From the NCBI RefSeq assembly GCF_000165425.1, contig NW_001799244.1, forward strand, positions 188,118 through 252,117: a DNA stretch of 64,000 nucleotides. The letters run 5' to 3'. Under the pieces are notes generated by a model. It saw only the letters and a program-made list of their open reading frames with translations. It was not told the DNA's origin and searched no databases. The DNA comes from Paramecium tetraurelia (lineage: Eukaryota; Ciliophora; Oligohymenophorea; Peniculida; Parameciidae). Within the stretch, counting starts at the first letter, position 1. Each line of letters opens with the position of its first letter. Below are positions 1-12,573 of this stretch, piece by piece. A program made the translations under genes and the position numbers.

Positions 1-3000
1 ATTGGATATTCATAGTATAAAAAATTTAAATAATTAGTGGTTGGTAACTAGCCTTAGTAATTACAGCGGCAATGCCATGTTTGGCCTTTTCTGTGGTTAT
101 AATGACAGTAGTAGTGATGAAATCTGTAAAATCCACTTAGGAATGCTACTCAACAGCTGCAGCAGAATCTGAACAAGCTTTGAATGCGATAAAAACAGTG
201 AAAATGTTGGATGGAGAAGATTTTGAATGCGAGAAATATTCAAGACAACTTGTGGTGGCAGCCAGAACTAATGTTAAATATAGTCTCTTCTCAGGAATGG
301 CTCTAGGATCTATATTTGCATTTATGATTTGGACTTACGCATTAGGCTTTTATTATGGGGCTAAATTATTATCTGATTAAGTAACTAATACAAATACTGG
401 ACTTATTTATACTGTAGGAGATGTTATGACTGTTTTCTTTGCTATTTTGATGGGTAGCTTTTCTATAGGATAAGCTGGTCCATGTTATTAAGCATTTGCA
501 AAAGGAAAGGTTGCTGGAGCATAGATCTTTTTCATTATCGATCGTATTCCAAAGATATAGAATCCTATTAATCCAAAACAATTGAAGAATTTCACTGGTG
601 AGATAGTCATAGAGGATGTAGACTTCTTTTATCCAGCTAGACCAGACACTTAAATTTTAAATAAATGCTCTTTAAAAATACCAAAAGGAAAGAAGGTGGC
701 TCTTGTTGGAGAAAGTGGTTGTGGAAAGTCTACCATTTTACAATTAATAGAAAGATTTTATGATGTTAACGAAGGAAGAGTTTTGGTAGGCGATGATAAG
801 ATTGATGTAAGGGACTTGGACTTAAGAGATTACAGAACTTAAATAGGTTTGGTAGGATAAGAACCTATGTTGTTTGCAACTAGTATTAGAGACAATCTTT
901 TGTATGGAAAAACTGATGCTACTGAGGAGGAAATTAATAGATGCATTGAAAAAAGTGAATGCTTGGGATTTTGTTAGTAAAATGGATAAAGGACTGGATA
1001 CTTATGTAGGAATGGGTGGAAGTCAATTAAGTGGTGGTCAAAAACAAAGAATTGCAATAGCAAGAGCAATTCTCAAAAAACCTAAAGTGTTATTATTAGA
1101 TGAAGCAACAAGTGCATTAGATAGAACAAACGAAAAGTTGATCCAAGAGACTCTTGATGAAGTCTCACAAGGTATTACAACCATTGTTATTGCTCACAGA
1201 TTAAGTACAATTTAAAATGCAGATATCATTTATGTGTTTGCAGGGGGAAAGGTAGTTGAAACTGGTACTCATTAAGAACTTATGAATTTACATGGTAAAT
1301 ATGAATAATTGGCAAAAAATCAAATTACATCTCATTAAAAAGAGGAATAATAGGCACATAATTTGAACCAAAACTAGCATAATCATTAAACAAAGGATTA
1401 AAATGATCAATAGGATGTAGATGTAGGTTCCGTTCTGTCTGTTAATTAATTTGGTTCAGATTAACCACATGTTGTTGAAAAAGTCATTAAGGAAATCAAG
1501 GATATTAAACAGTTGAACATTCAACTTAAAAATAAAGTTCAAAACAACTTTGAGGAGATGAAAACTTAAAGTTCTTAAAATGATTCTAATGATGCTTAAA
1601 TTATGGGAAGGTTGTTTAGTTATGGAAAAGAAGAAAGATGTGTTTTGATATTAGGATTAGTGGCTGCTCTCATTAATGGTTGCATCTTCCCATGCTTTTC
1701 TTTATTTTTCTCTGACATGATTACATTACTGGCTGAAAGTGATCCCAATCTGTATCCTAATCCTGAAATTAGAGATGTAAAGATGGAAAAAGTAAAGAAT
1801 GACTCAGCTGATATAGCACTATGGTTTTTCTTATTTGGTTTAGGATTCTTAGTATTCTAGACTTTGGAGAGCTTCTTTTTATCAATTGTTGCAGAGAACT
1901 TAACAATGAAATTGAGAAATTTCACATTCAGGAAATTACTTAGAATGCCTATTCCCTTCTTTGATAAGCCAGAAAACAATGCTGGTACCTTAACGGCTAG
2001 ATTAAGTGTAGATTGTAAAACAGTTTAAAGTTTGACTTCAACAATTATTGGATTCAAACTTTAAAATGCTTCTGCACTTATTTGTGGTATGGCTATAGCC
2101 TTTTCTTCGAGTTGGGCCTTGACTCTAATAGTGTTAGCTACTGCACCATTCAGATGGATTGGTATGAAATTGAGAACTAAATATATGGGAGCTTTGGCTG
2201 GTTCTAATAAGGGAGAAAGTTTCAAGGATGCTGGAAATCTAATTATGGAGGCTGTCACAAATATTAGAACTGTGTTTTCGTTTGGAAATGAAAACATCAT
2301 TTTGGATGTATTTATCATATCTAATAATTTAGGATTACACAAAAAGAATCCAAGAACCTTTAAAAGAGTGTACATCAAAGGGTCTTTCGGCTGGTAGTGC
2401 TTTTGGATTTTCACAAATGCAACCAATGCTCATCAATGCACTGGTCTTCTATTGTGGAGCTTTATTAGTAAAATATGAAAACTTGGATGTAAATGATATG
2501 TTTAGAGCAATCTTCGGAATTACATTTGCTACTATGGGTGGTGCTAGAGACTCTCATTTTGTAGGAGATGTTGAGAAGGGTAGAACAGCTGCTAAAAACA
2601 TTTTTGAGATCTTGGATTCAGTTGATGAATTCTAAATTGAAGAATGTAAATATTTGCATATTATATTTAGAAAAATAATTCAAGAAGTTAAAGACTTAAA
2701 TTAAAGGACATATTGAATGCAAAAATTTGACATTCAAAATACCCAACTAGAGAAAAGAATGTCTTTACTAATTTAAGTTTAACAATTCCTTCTGGCTAAA
2801 AGGTTGCCTTTGTTGGATCAAGCGGGTGTGGTAAATCAACCATTATGTAAATGCTTATGAGATTCTACGATCCAGATTAAGGAGAAATATTGGTTGATGG
2901 ATTGGATATTAGGGATTACGATATTAGGCATTTGAGAAAATAATTAGCTATTGTATCATAAGAACCAGTTCTATTTAATGGAACTATTAAAGAAAACATC

Positions 3001-3514
3001 CAGTATAATAGTCAAAATATCACTATGGAATAAATCGAATAGGCTGCCAAAAAGGCTAATGCTTATGACTTTATTGTTAATGACTAATTTGAAAATGCTC
3101 CAGATGAGAAACAATAAGACTTTGGAAAAGGATTTCATAAAAGAGTAGGACCAAAAGGATCACAAATATCAGGAGGATAAAAACAGAGAATTGCTATAGC
3201 TAGAGCAGTACTTAGGAATGCTAGCATACTTTTACTGGATGAAGCCACAAGTGCATTGGATGCTAAGTCTGAAGAAATTGTATAAGAAAGTCTTAATAAC
3301 ATAATGAAAGAAAATACTACGTTGTCAATTGCTCACAGAATTTCAACTATCAAAGTAATAAATAATATAATATACTTAGGATTCTGATATAATCTACGTG
3401 TTTGATAATGGTATGATCGTAGAATAAGGTACTTACAATTACTTGGTTGGCCTCAAATAATTCTTTTACAGAATGGAATAAGGGATAGCCATTAATTCAA
3501 CAAAAAATTCTTGA
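1..3514 (+). pseudogene. ABC transporter, ABCB/MDR type, 5' partial, frame-broken
   Basis: Multidrug-resistance-type exporter; coding already runs at the left edge (frame starting at base 3), so the N-terminus lies outside. Seen in order: end of membrane domain 1, first ATPase domain with Walker A GESGCGKST (about 710-740), signature LSGGQKQR (about 1030) and Walker [12 protein letters not shown], a Q-rich linker, membrane domain 2 from about 1600, second ATPase domain with Walker A GSSGCGKST (about 2815), signature ISGGQKQR and a second DEATSALD, ending at TGA 3512-3514. Two clean 25-nt introns lie at 2646-2670 and 3355-3379. The frame changes at about 931-940, about 2340-2385 and about 2735-2741 without a plausible intron; the first and third fall in A-rich runs. 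I therefore call it a recent pseudogene, or an intact gene with base-call errors. Motifs themselves are well preserved. Confidence 0.8.
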
Positions 3515-3797
3515 TTTCGTTTATTTTTATTAGATTTTATATTGAAATGTAATTTAATTAAATTTCATCTTTGATTTTATGAATGAGCTTTGAGGAATAA
3601 TTATTAATAATTTTGGTGAATACCTTTTGAAATTAGGCATAATAGACCATTCCAAAATTACTGTAGGTTCTAGTTAAAAAAAAGGGATTAGGGGATATAT
3701 TATTTAATATTTTTTATTATGTTATTTTACTAAAATTCATTTGTCTATATATCTTCATTAAAATCATAAAAAATCTAATTTAAACAATTAAAACCAT

Positions 3798-4355
3798 ATG
3801 GGTTGTGCAGCTGGTTATTCTCTATAATAGGACGAAGATTAATCTCTTTTACTCTAACATGATTAAGTTTTACTATTAGAGAGTCCCGTAAAAAATTTAT
3901 ACTAACCAAAAACAATCGAATTTACTTCCAATTGTTAATCTCTTCAATGGTGTGATGATGATGATGATTTGGAGATTCTTTTTTAAGAATGTAGTAGAGT
4001 AGAGGAAGACTTGGTAAATGCAAATTTAAGAATTCTTAAGAAAGATTAAAAATTACTATAGCAAAACTAGTACTAGCATTCATAGTCGAATACATTCTCT
4101 TAAACTTCAATATGTCTAAACAGAAAACGAAATCAATTTTCAAATAATTGCAAATTTCCAGATAAGAATGATTAACTTCCAAAAAGCATTTTGAAGAGAA
4201 AGAGATTAAAAGAAAGTAAAATATATTCAGGCAAGATACGGAGTAAGATAACACAAGAAAAAGTTGTAAGATTTAGTAAATGCTATATAAGAGTCATACC
4301 TAACATCCTAACTTCAAAGGGCACTATTAATGTTTAATAATTAGTTGATTAATGA
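3798..4355 (+). CDS. Putative lipid-anchored PP1-binding protein
   Basis: Single exon of 185 codons; not recognised as a known orthologue. It begins MGCAAGYS, a classic N-myristoylation context (Gly2) with Cys3 available for palmitoylation, so membrane attachment is inferred. The middle is acidic (a run of five Asp near residue 54) and Q/N-rich. The C-terminal third is basic and holds KSILK (S130-K133) followed about 20 residues later by KVVRF (K155-F159). SILK and RVxF-type motifs in this order are the two docking sites used by protein phosphatase 1 regulators such as inhibitor-2. I infer a PP1 regulator at a membrane or cilium. The start is the first ATG after a 283-bp spacer following the ABC gene. 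Confidence 0.7.
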
Positions 4356-4571
4356 TTTTAATATTATATCAAACTCTTAATCAATTTTATTATATAGAAA
4401 ATTCGTTTCCATTTAAATTAAGAAATGCCTTAAGAATGATATAAATAAAAGCATTTATCAAGGCTTTCTTAGTTCCATTTACAAGGTCAATTATAAGTAA
4501 AAGTGAATTATATAAATTTTATTATGACTTATAATTCGATATAATAAATACATTCATTATAAAATAATTTT

Positions 4572-5829
4572 ATGTACACTGATCCTGTGGCAGAATTACT
4601 GAGACCAAAGCAGTCAAATTTAATTAAATCAAGTGACTCTGTAGGATCCTATCGTCCAAAAAGTATACAATCAAATCGCAGCAACAAAAATATCATTTCC
4701 CAATAATAATAACGCCCTCCCTCTTAATAATCTTAAATTGGGAGCAATGGTGGAAAACGAATAGTTCATATTGGTAGGAATGGAAAAAAAATTGAATAAA
4801 TATAGAGCATTGCGCCAGCTAAGAACACTTATGATCTTTGTTATGAGTTTGATCCATTTGTTTTAGATCAGATCAGTCCAGAAGATCCAATTTGGAGATA
4901 GATTTTGCCAGACAATATGCCATTAGATGAATAAACTTTGGAGAAATTATTGGAAGATAATCCAGATTATTTTTATCATCATCTTGGATTTTGTGCATGC
5001 TATCGATGCAAATGTGGTAGATGCAGATGTGATGTCTCGAATTAAGTTAAATTGAAGATAAATGGATCTTTTTTAACTATTTATGATAAGGATTTTATTC
5101 CTCATAAATCAAGCTATAACAATCTAACACCTTTGAATTCTAAGACCTATACAACAAAGTTTCTCGACTAAAAGACCATCGATTTTACCACATCTCATCA
5201 ATAAGACTATAAGGAAATGCCACTACAATCAACTGAAAGTTTCAAACCTCCTTATAGACCATAATTAGGATCAATGTCCAATCTGACTAGTTACAGGGTA
5301 TATGCATTGATCCTATTTAGTCTAATTATAGTAATTGGGGCAACAATTATTAGAGATTCAGCAGATATCCTCATATAAGTACAAGTACAGATATCAAGTT
5401 CATTGGTAAAACACAATATCAAGATTCTTTTGTTCCGCCTTCCAGTTGGAAAGTCGAAAACCAAAATTACTTTAAAAGTGAACTGTAAATAATATATTCC
5501 ATATAAAAGGTCTCCTATGCCTACAGGTCCCTTTGTAGGAATGACCACAAGTTAATAGAACTTTTAACCATTTAAAGTAGCAAGAAGTCCTTAAAAACCC
5601 ACACATCATGTATACTAATATTATATAATATCCATAGAAATATGAAACTACTCCATCCTTCGATGGATAATTCACATCTACAGGAATGAAAGACTTTACT
5701 CAGTAATAGGATGATTATTGTCCAGCTAAACAATTTCAGAAAATATTTAGAAAGAAATTGGCATAAAAAGTCGAGAAGAAAAAAGAGAATTTTATAGAAC
5801 GTAGAATAAATAATGCAATGAAAGTTTGA
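4572..5829 (+). CDS. SAXO/MAP6-like axonemal microtubule protein
   Basis: About 393 residues after removing three introns (5298-5320, 5485-5509, 5610-5637); the exon total is an exact multiple of three. Near residue 140 there is a tight cysteine cluster CACYRCKCGRCRC, matching the N-terminal cysteine motif of SAXO (stabiliser of axonemal microtubules) proteins. It is followed by degenerate repeats with spaced Tyr/Phe and Pro (for example near YKEMPLQSTESFKPP and FDGQFTSTGMKDF), resembling the microtubule-binding Mn modules. SAXO proteins line ciliary and centriolar microtubules. The C-terminus is Lys-rich. Family membership is inferred from the cysteine motif plus repeat style; the first 130 residues are low-complexity Q/S-rich and not informative. 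Confidence 0.7.
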
Positions 5830-6380
5830 TTGTTTTTTATTCTAAGTTCATTCATAAAATTATCAAATATTATAGTATTATCAAAAAATCAATATTTAAG
5901 CAAAATTAAATAATGTATATTCTTGCTTCAATTTGTTTTCAAATCTTTGTTTCTATTGGGTCTTCATTTATTTAATAGTATAATTAGAGCATTTATTATT
6001 GATATATAATTATTCTAATATAAGAATTTTTTGTATATATTAAAAATGTAATCTAGTAATTAAGTGTTATAAATAAGACTATATGTTACAATTTAGATAA
6101 TTTGTAAAAAGAGATTATAATAATTGTTATAACAAATATTCATTTAAAAGAATTAATTATATTCACTATTTGTTTAAACTAAAATTATAAAAACTGAAGA
6201 AAAGTTCTAATAATGTTTCAATTAATATCATTATATATTCTTTCTTCAAAGAGTATCTTCTTAATAATTATGAAACTATCGTAAAACTATATCGATACAA
6301 GAAATCTTACATATTCAGAGAGTTTAATTCATATATTCAAGATACACTGATATATTAATTGAAATTAAATTATATGATTT
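5830..6380. other. Intergenic, convergent gene ends
   Basis: AT-rich spacer between the 3' ends of the SAXO-like gene and the kinase gene. I see no open frame that can be extended by short introns and no RNA-like structure. Confidence 0.6.
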
Positions 6381-8338
6381 TCAAAATGAATATATTTGCT
6401 AAAATTTTTAAGCTATCATCTCTTCCTTTTCTTTGCTAGTCAAGAAGTTAAACTTCTCTAGATAGTCATCAACTTTTTAGTTCAATAGCTAATAATAAAA
6501 TACATATTGATACTTATTTTTTGACATCTCTATCAAATAATATGGTATCCAAAACATAAATAGACAAGTTATTTATAGCATTGTCTTAATCTTCACTCTC
6601 CCCCTTTTCATCTTATAATTGCATGTAATAATTGATCAAAATATCACGGTAATTCTCTTCAAATTATCCAGTTGGTGCAGGTTACAATTCTGATATATAT
6701 TTTTCATTGGCTTGATTCTACATTTGAAACAATATAGTTCTAAATACAAAAATAGAAAATACTGCAATTATGATTGAATAACTTAGAAATGAGTCATCTA
6801 GATCTAGAAATCTTCTTCGCATAATTTAATGAAGGCAATGAATTATGGGAAGGTGTAAAGCTCAAAGAAATATGAGCATTAATAAATATTTCTCTGTGTT
6901 TTTAAAACTTCTAAGAAACGATTCATTTCAATAATTAATTTCTTTGAAATAATGAAAGCAGGAAGAAACACCTAAAATAATGAAAGTCATTACATTAGTA
7001 TTTTGAGTGTGTTTCCTTTAATGAATTTCATTTAGGACAGTGCCCAAAAATACAAGTGTATTTCTTTCATTAAGATATTTCTCAAATACATTGTTGAGAT
7101 CATTAGTCTTCTATTACTAAAGTTATTTTTATTAAAGAGCCTCCTATAATAGTTTTTCATCATTAGAATTATCCATGACTTATTTGTGTTCTAACTTTGG
7201 AACATCAAATTATAATTTATTTATCATATCCTAATTTGTGATGTTCTCGAATTTTTATTTGTTCTACTAATAGACTTACTTATTCATTTTCAAGTCTACT
7301 TATTTGGCCACCACTTATTCCACTGTTAATTAACACAAGGCTATAAATTATAATTTAAAAATCAATACCTGGGTTTACAACTTGGTTGGAAAACAAAGGT
7401 GACTCATACAACTAATTCCATTACAATCTTAATTTAGGTTCTGGATTTAGCATTCTAAATAATAATTCCTAGGATTCCTTAGATATTTTAATGTTATTTC
7501 TTGTAAAATTAGGCTAATCTTTAAGTATATTGCTATAGATTTACTTGTTTTGACATCTTTCAAGAAATCATTGTAGCTTTTAATACTGAAGGGAAGAACT
7601 CCAAAAAGCATTTGATAGTAAATGGCTCCGATAGAAAACATATCAGCAAGAATTCCATATGGTTTAAATTCAATGATTTCAGGTGCCATAGTGCCTAAAG
7701 TACCTAATGCTTCTTTGACTACTCCATCCAAACTCTCCATTCTTTTGGCAAAGCCCAAGTCTCCTATTTTTAGAACATTATTAGAGATTAGTATATTTGG
7801 CAATTTTAAATCTCTATGAATTACATTCATTTCATGCAATCTACAAATTTTTTATGTTTTTACCCCCTCATACCATTTAATATCTATTTGATATACTGGA
7901 TGGCCTCCACTTCTGGAATTATTCTATTCTTTTTCTTCCACAATTATTCAAGATCTCCTTCTAAATAAATTTCAAAATTTTCTTTACAATTGCAATATTC
8001 CATCACTATATAGCAATTATTTTCACTCTCCAAGTATTTATTCATTTTAACCACATTAATATTGCTGCATTGAGCTAGCACTTGAACTTCTGTCTTTAAT
8101 AATTATCCAACCAGCCCATTATGTTCCTTCCTAAACATACTCAAATCAATTACAATTTGGATTTTGGCACAGACTTTATGGCCACTGATTCTTTGGTAAT
8201 TATATTCTAAGCTGAAAAAACCTGCATTAATATCAATCAAAGTGTTACTTATCCAAAGGCTCCCGTGCCTAATACATCTACAAGGATATAATCATCAATC
8301 TTCTTTCCTACGAAGTTCCTACTCTATAAATTATTCAT
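6381..8338 (-). CDS. Serine/threonine protein kinase
   Basis: About 604 residues after six introns of 22-27 nt; the total is in frame. The N-terminal kinase domain shows the glycine loop GTGAFGQV, the VAIK lysine, the catalytic HRDLKLPN, a DLG in place of DFG (KIGDLGFAK) and MAPE in place of the usual APE context, then ADMFSIGAIYYQMLFGVLPF typical of ULK/NEK-like kinases. All key catalytic residues are present, so activity is expected. DLG is tolerated in NEK kinases. The remaining roughly 330 residues are Q-rich and coiled with no recognised domain. It lies 97 bp downstream of the K+ channel gene on the same strand. I cannot assign a subfamily with confidence. Confidence 0.85.
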
Positions 8339-8435
8339 AAAATAATTATTTAGCTTTCTATAGTAACATTAGAAATAAACGAAAACAATTCATATAGATT
8401 ATCGATTCAAATTATAATTATTATAATATAATGAA

Positions 8436-11400
8436 TCACATCTAAAACTTTCCAGTGCCATCTGACATCGGCCTGATTTGAGACAGCTTTAGATTTCTAA
8501 AACTCTTTTTAATCATGCGACTTCTTTTTAGAGTACGTTCAGAATCTTACTCTGAACCTCTTCTTGATTCTTCTACTTCAAATTTTGGAATTATAACTTA
8601 TTAATACCTATATTTTTCAAAAAATATTTCAGGATAAATCATATATTGTAGTAATTTAGATTAGTAACTCTTTAATTAATTATCGAATGTATTTTGTTGC
8701 TTATAAAAGTACATCTTTTCTAAGATTTAGTCTAAGTTATTTTAAATCTAATAATATTTATACTTCTTATAAGATTCCATAATCTAATCTTGATCTTTCT
8801 GTTGATATTCATTTATTTACTCAATTTCCATTTTTAATTTAATCTCTAATAACAGAGTATCTTAGATGTCCTTTTCTTGCAAGATTTGTTTCTTTCCATC
8901 CTATATTTGCTTTATTCTAATTCGAACTTTTGCTAATAATCCTTTAAGTAATTGCTAAGATTGCATCACCTCTAAGAATTGATTGATAATTGATTTTGTT
9001 TCCTTTTTTAATTTTTATCTTTTTTTCATTCTATTCATATTCGTAATCATTTAAACGACTTTCTTCATTTTCTGAAAGTTTTCCTTTGGTTTCTTCTTAA
9101 ATAAATCTAAACTAAAGGATCCCCTACTTTAACCACCTAACATAGGTTTCTCCCTTGGGGAGTTTTCTTGATTGTCTTCTTCTTTTATTATCATAAGATT
9201 ATTATTGAAAATATTCTAATTTCTAGCTTTACTCATAAGAGTAGCCTTAAGTTATTTATCATCAATATCTAATAATTCTATTGTTTTTGTTCTCTATTTG
9301 AATAATGTGGCCTTTTTTTTTATAGTTGGAAGTTCTAAATTGATCTTGGAATTGGAGGATTGATCAGACACAGGCTAAATGGTGTTTATGATATTTTGTG
9401 ATTATTATAATAATTATGTCTACAAATTTTGATTACTTTATTCTTAAACAGGCCCAATTTATTACTAATGATTATCGCTCTTCTTTAAGGAATCTTCTTC
9501 TGGTTCTTCATAAAATTCTGCCCACTTCCAATTATTATTATTAAATGAATTGGCTTCTTGTTCTATTACTTCTTAATCAAAACGGGCTGCAAAGTATCCT
9601 CTTTACCTAAAAGGATTTCTCCCATATTTAGAATTCCTATTTTATGATTGACTGTAACAAAATCTTTTTATAATCAATTCTTTATCAGGAATATAATGCA
9701 ACAAGGGACATTAAAGAACTCTATGAGCTTTTGAATTGCAACTAAAACATTTCATTTGTAAAGCGCTTAGGTCTTCAAATTATAGACTATCATAAAGATT
9801 CCTAAATCTTTCATAGTCCTCTGGGAAATCCTGTATGACTTTTAAAAAGTCATCTCTAGAAAGCATAAGCAATTTAGAAAAACCTACACTCCTAAATCTC
9901 TCCTAGGATTATTTGCCACTTATGAAACTAATAATACCTAAGCTAGAACCTTTGCCAACCTTAAATACCTCAGCAATTTAAGGATTATCAAGAACTTAAT
10001 CAACTGAATCATTTTAAATAAAGATTTGGATCTCTCCATATTCAACAAAACATACAAATAACTATCCTGGTGTTTATTAAGGAAATATAGAATCAAAGTT
10101 TATAATATTCTCAGGTTGAATTACTGCTTATTTTATTTTATTAACTAATTTTGATTTTAAGGCATCACTAAAATTATTCTTAAAGAGTGGACATTCTTGG
10201 AAAATCAAAGAATTAGATTGATTCATCAATTTCTCTTTGAGATTCTCTGATAATTGATTCATGATATCATTGAGTTCATCATTCTCAACTTAATTTTATG
10301 ATTCCCAATAGTAATTTAAGTATTCTCTAATCTAATATTGCAATTGATATTCAATCTTTCGATTTTGCATGTATGAATTTATTTTTCTCATTTTTCTCAT
10401 CTTCTCCTGTCCATAAGCAGAAATAGTATCAATAATCGTCCCCACAGTACTGACACTGTAACTCAATTGAATACTGCATACCATCATATACAGGATAGCT
10501 ACCACTCTTTCTAAATAACTGATTGGTACGACATCTCCATACCCTATTGTAAACATTGTAACTGTCGAGAAGTAAAATGAATACAAATATTGTACTTACC
10601 AGGTTTCATGTTCAACATGGTAGAATTCTAACCAACTTCCTTTTTCAGAATATAAATAACTATAATAACCAACCTAAGAAAATATTAAATTAATAATTTA
10701 CAAAATACCAAAGGCATGAGTAGCAATGTAAAACAAAAAATAACACTAATAGTAATTTGAATAATTCCAATAAAGAACTACTTGGTTTTGATAAATTGAG
10801 AGTTTCTTCAACTTGGCTAATCAATTTAGGAATATTCCTACATTATACATAAAACAATAGCATTAATAAATCCCACCAATCTGTTAATAAATTGAATTCA
10901 TATTAAGATGATTTTGAAATCATAGCATATATGATAAGAATCAATATTGATATTGCTTCCAAACCATAGCTTTTACTGATTACGTTCTTAGCTATGGTTG
11001 CTCTATTGCTCACAATTTATCCAAATTAATAAAAGGAACTATTGAAACTCAAAATGAAATCAAAGACTAATAGGAGAATCATAAGTATGGTTGGTATATA
11101 GAGTTCACCATATATGATCTAATATTTATCCCATGCTAGATCAATTGGAATTACAAAGAGAAAATAGAGTCTACTCATCATTACTATACAATCCCACACT
11201 ATTTTCAATCTGGATTCAGGAGTAATCAATGGAATTTTCTCAATTTCTTATTCTAATTTTTTTATTAAGTTATCTTTGCAAGTCTTTAAATACGTGATTT
11301 ACGTTTTGATCTTATTTGATAATTCTCTATTATTTATAGATAGACAATTCTTACTTTTTTTTAACAAATTACTACAACCCTTCAGGCGATTGGCTAAATT

Positions 11401-11881
11401 AGCTTACCATGGGTTTCAAGTTCAATGCACTATCACGAAACAGTTTTAAATTAAATGAAGACCCTAAATCTTGAATAATATTGTATTAATAAAGGTTGAA
11501 TTACGAATTGATTTTCTTTTTCCAACTTATTCTGTTAATAAATCGTTTTATAAAACAAAATTAAATTACACTAAATATTTATTGCTATGGGAATTATTGA
11601 AGTTCTGAAGTTTTTAAGCTTTTCTTATTCATCAGAAACTTATTCGTTGGGCTGCTAAGAGAAGAATCAAAAGTAACTCTCTTAGATTCATGAGCTTTAT
11701 GTTTAGAACTTTAACTAGGAATGTTATTATTAGTGTTGACTCTTGAGCCTTGAATTGAGAAATTGCCATCTGATAATGAGTAATTGAGAAAATCTTAAAT
11801 TTCACCGATTGGCTCATCCGTTAACATCAACTGATTTAATTTTGAGATTGGCTCTTCAGTGTCTTACTAAATTTAATTCAT
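8436..11881 (-). CDS. Potassium channel of the cyclic-nucleotide-gated/EAG family
   Basis: Six-transmembrane cation channel, roughly 1,100 residues. The N-terminus (MNQIQQDTEEP...) is polar; the first membrane segment region reads KIVWDCIVMMSRLYFLFVIP, as in ciliate CNG channels, and the pore reads TIGYGDVVP, a K+ selectivity filter. A cyclic-nucleotide-binding-like domain follows (about 9840-10130) and then a ciliate-typical cysteine segment MKCFSCNSKAHRVLQCP and a basic, coiled tail ending ...GTGKFQM. The nucleotide-pocket segment reads SLGIISFISGKQSQERFR and lacks the usual FGE and Arg-Ala pair, so ligand binding is doubtful. Expected in the plasma or ciliary membrane, where ciliate K+ channels shape swimming behaviour. 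Intron positions in the central part were not all traced. Confidence 0.85.
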
Positions 11882-12573
11882 ATTTAAAATAATTATGTTA
11901 AATTCTAATAAAATAATTTCAGATTATCGCATGTAATAAGTATTTTATCATCTTTATCTGAGCATTTAATTTGCTTACCTTAAATCAGCATAGAATATAA
12001 GTAAAACTAAATAATTTTATATTCACTTAATTTATAAATCTTCTATTAACACACTTATCATTTATCAAGTTTTGCTATATAAAAATTGAAGGATCAAATA
12101 GTTTACAAACAATTGAAAGTAAATAATAGAGGCTCTATTTAGAACTACTTAATCAAGTTAAAAGAGAGACAATTATAATTTGAAATTATTTTATCATATA
12201 GGGAATCCTGTAAATGAACAATTAATATAATAGATATGTAAAATAATTACTAAATTCTAAAAGCTACATGGTAGTCTACTTTAATAAGAATAATATTTCA
12301 GTATTTAAATTAAAATAATTTAGTAAGTAGAAAACAAACGATAATTAAGGAATTTATGAGTTATTATAAAAGAGTTTGAACAAACTCTATACCTTGAAAC
12401 TATAATTATTGTTGTTTAATTTATCCTTTTTCACCCTGAGAAAGGTTATCTAATTATTGATAATTAAATTTGAGATGATATTAAGTGTACCCTTAACATC
12501 ATTTTGGCTAATGCTATTCTGTTATTTTATATCATTTTTACTAAATTAAAATATTTAGGTATATATATGATTT
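11882..12573. other. Intergenic, about 690 bp
   Basis: AT-rich spacer upstream of the K+ channel start and downstream of the RINGv-FHA stop. A weak plus-strand frame at about 12216-12360 could be built with one intron (about 35 residues, Q/Y-rich), but nothing supports it. Confidence 0.5.

Noticed and set aside
1-3514. Frame breaks explained as retained internal eliminated sequences
   Set aside because: Those elements are at least about 26 bp and flanked by TA repeats; the breaks here are single-base phase changes.
12216-12360. Small plus-strand gene with one intron
   Set aside because: About 35 residues, Q/Y-rich, no motif and no composition difference from the surrounding AT-rich DNA.
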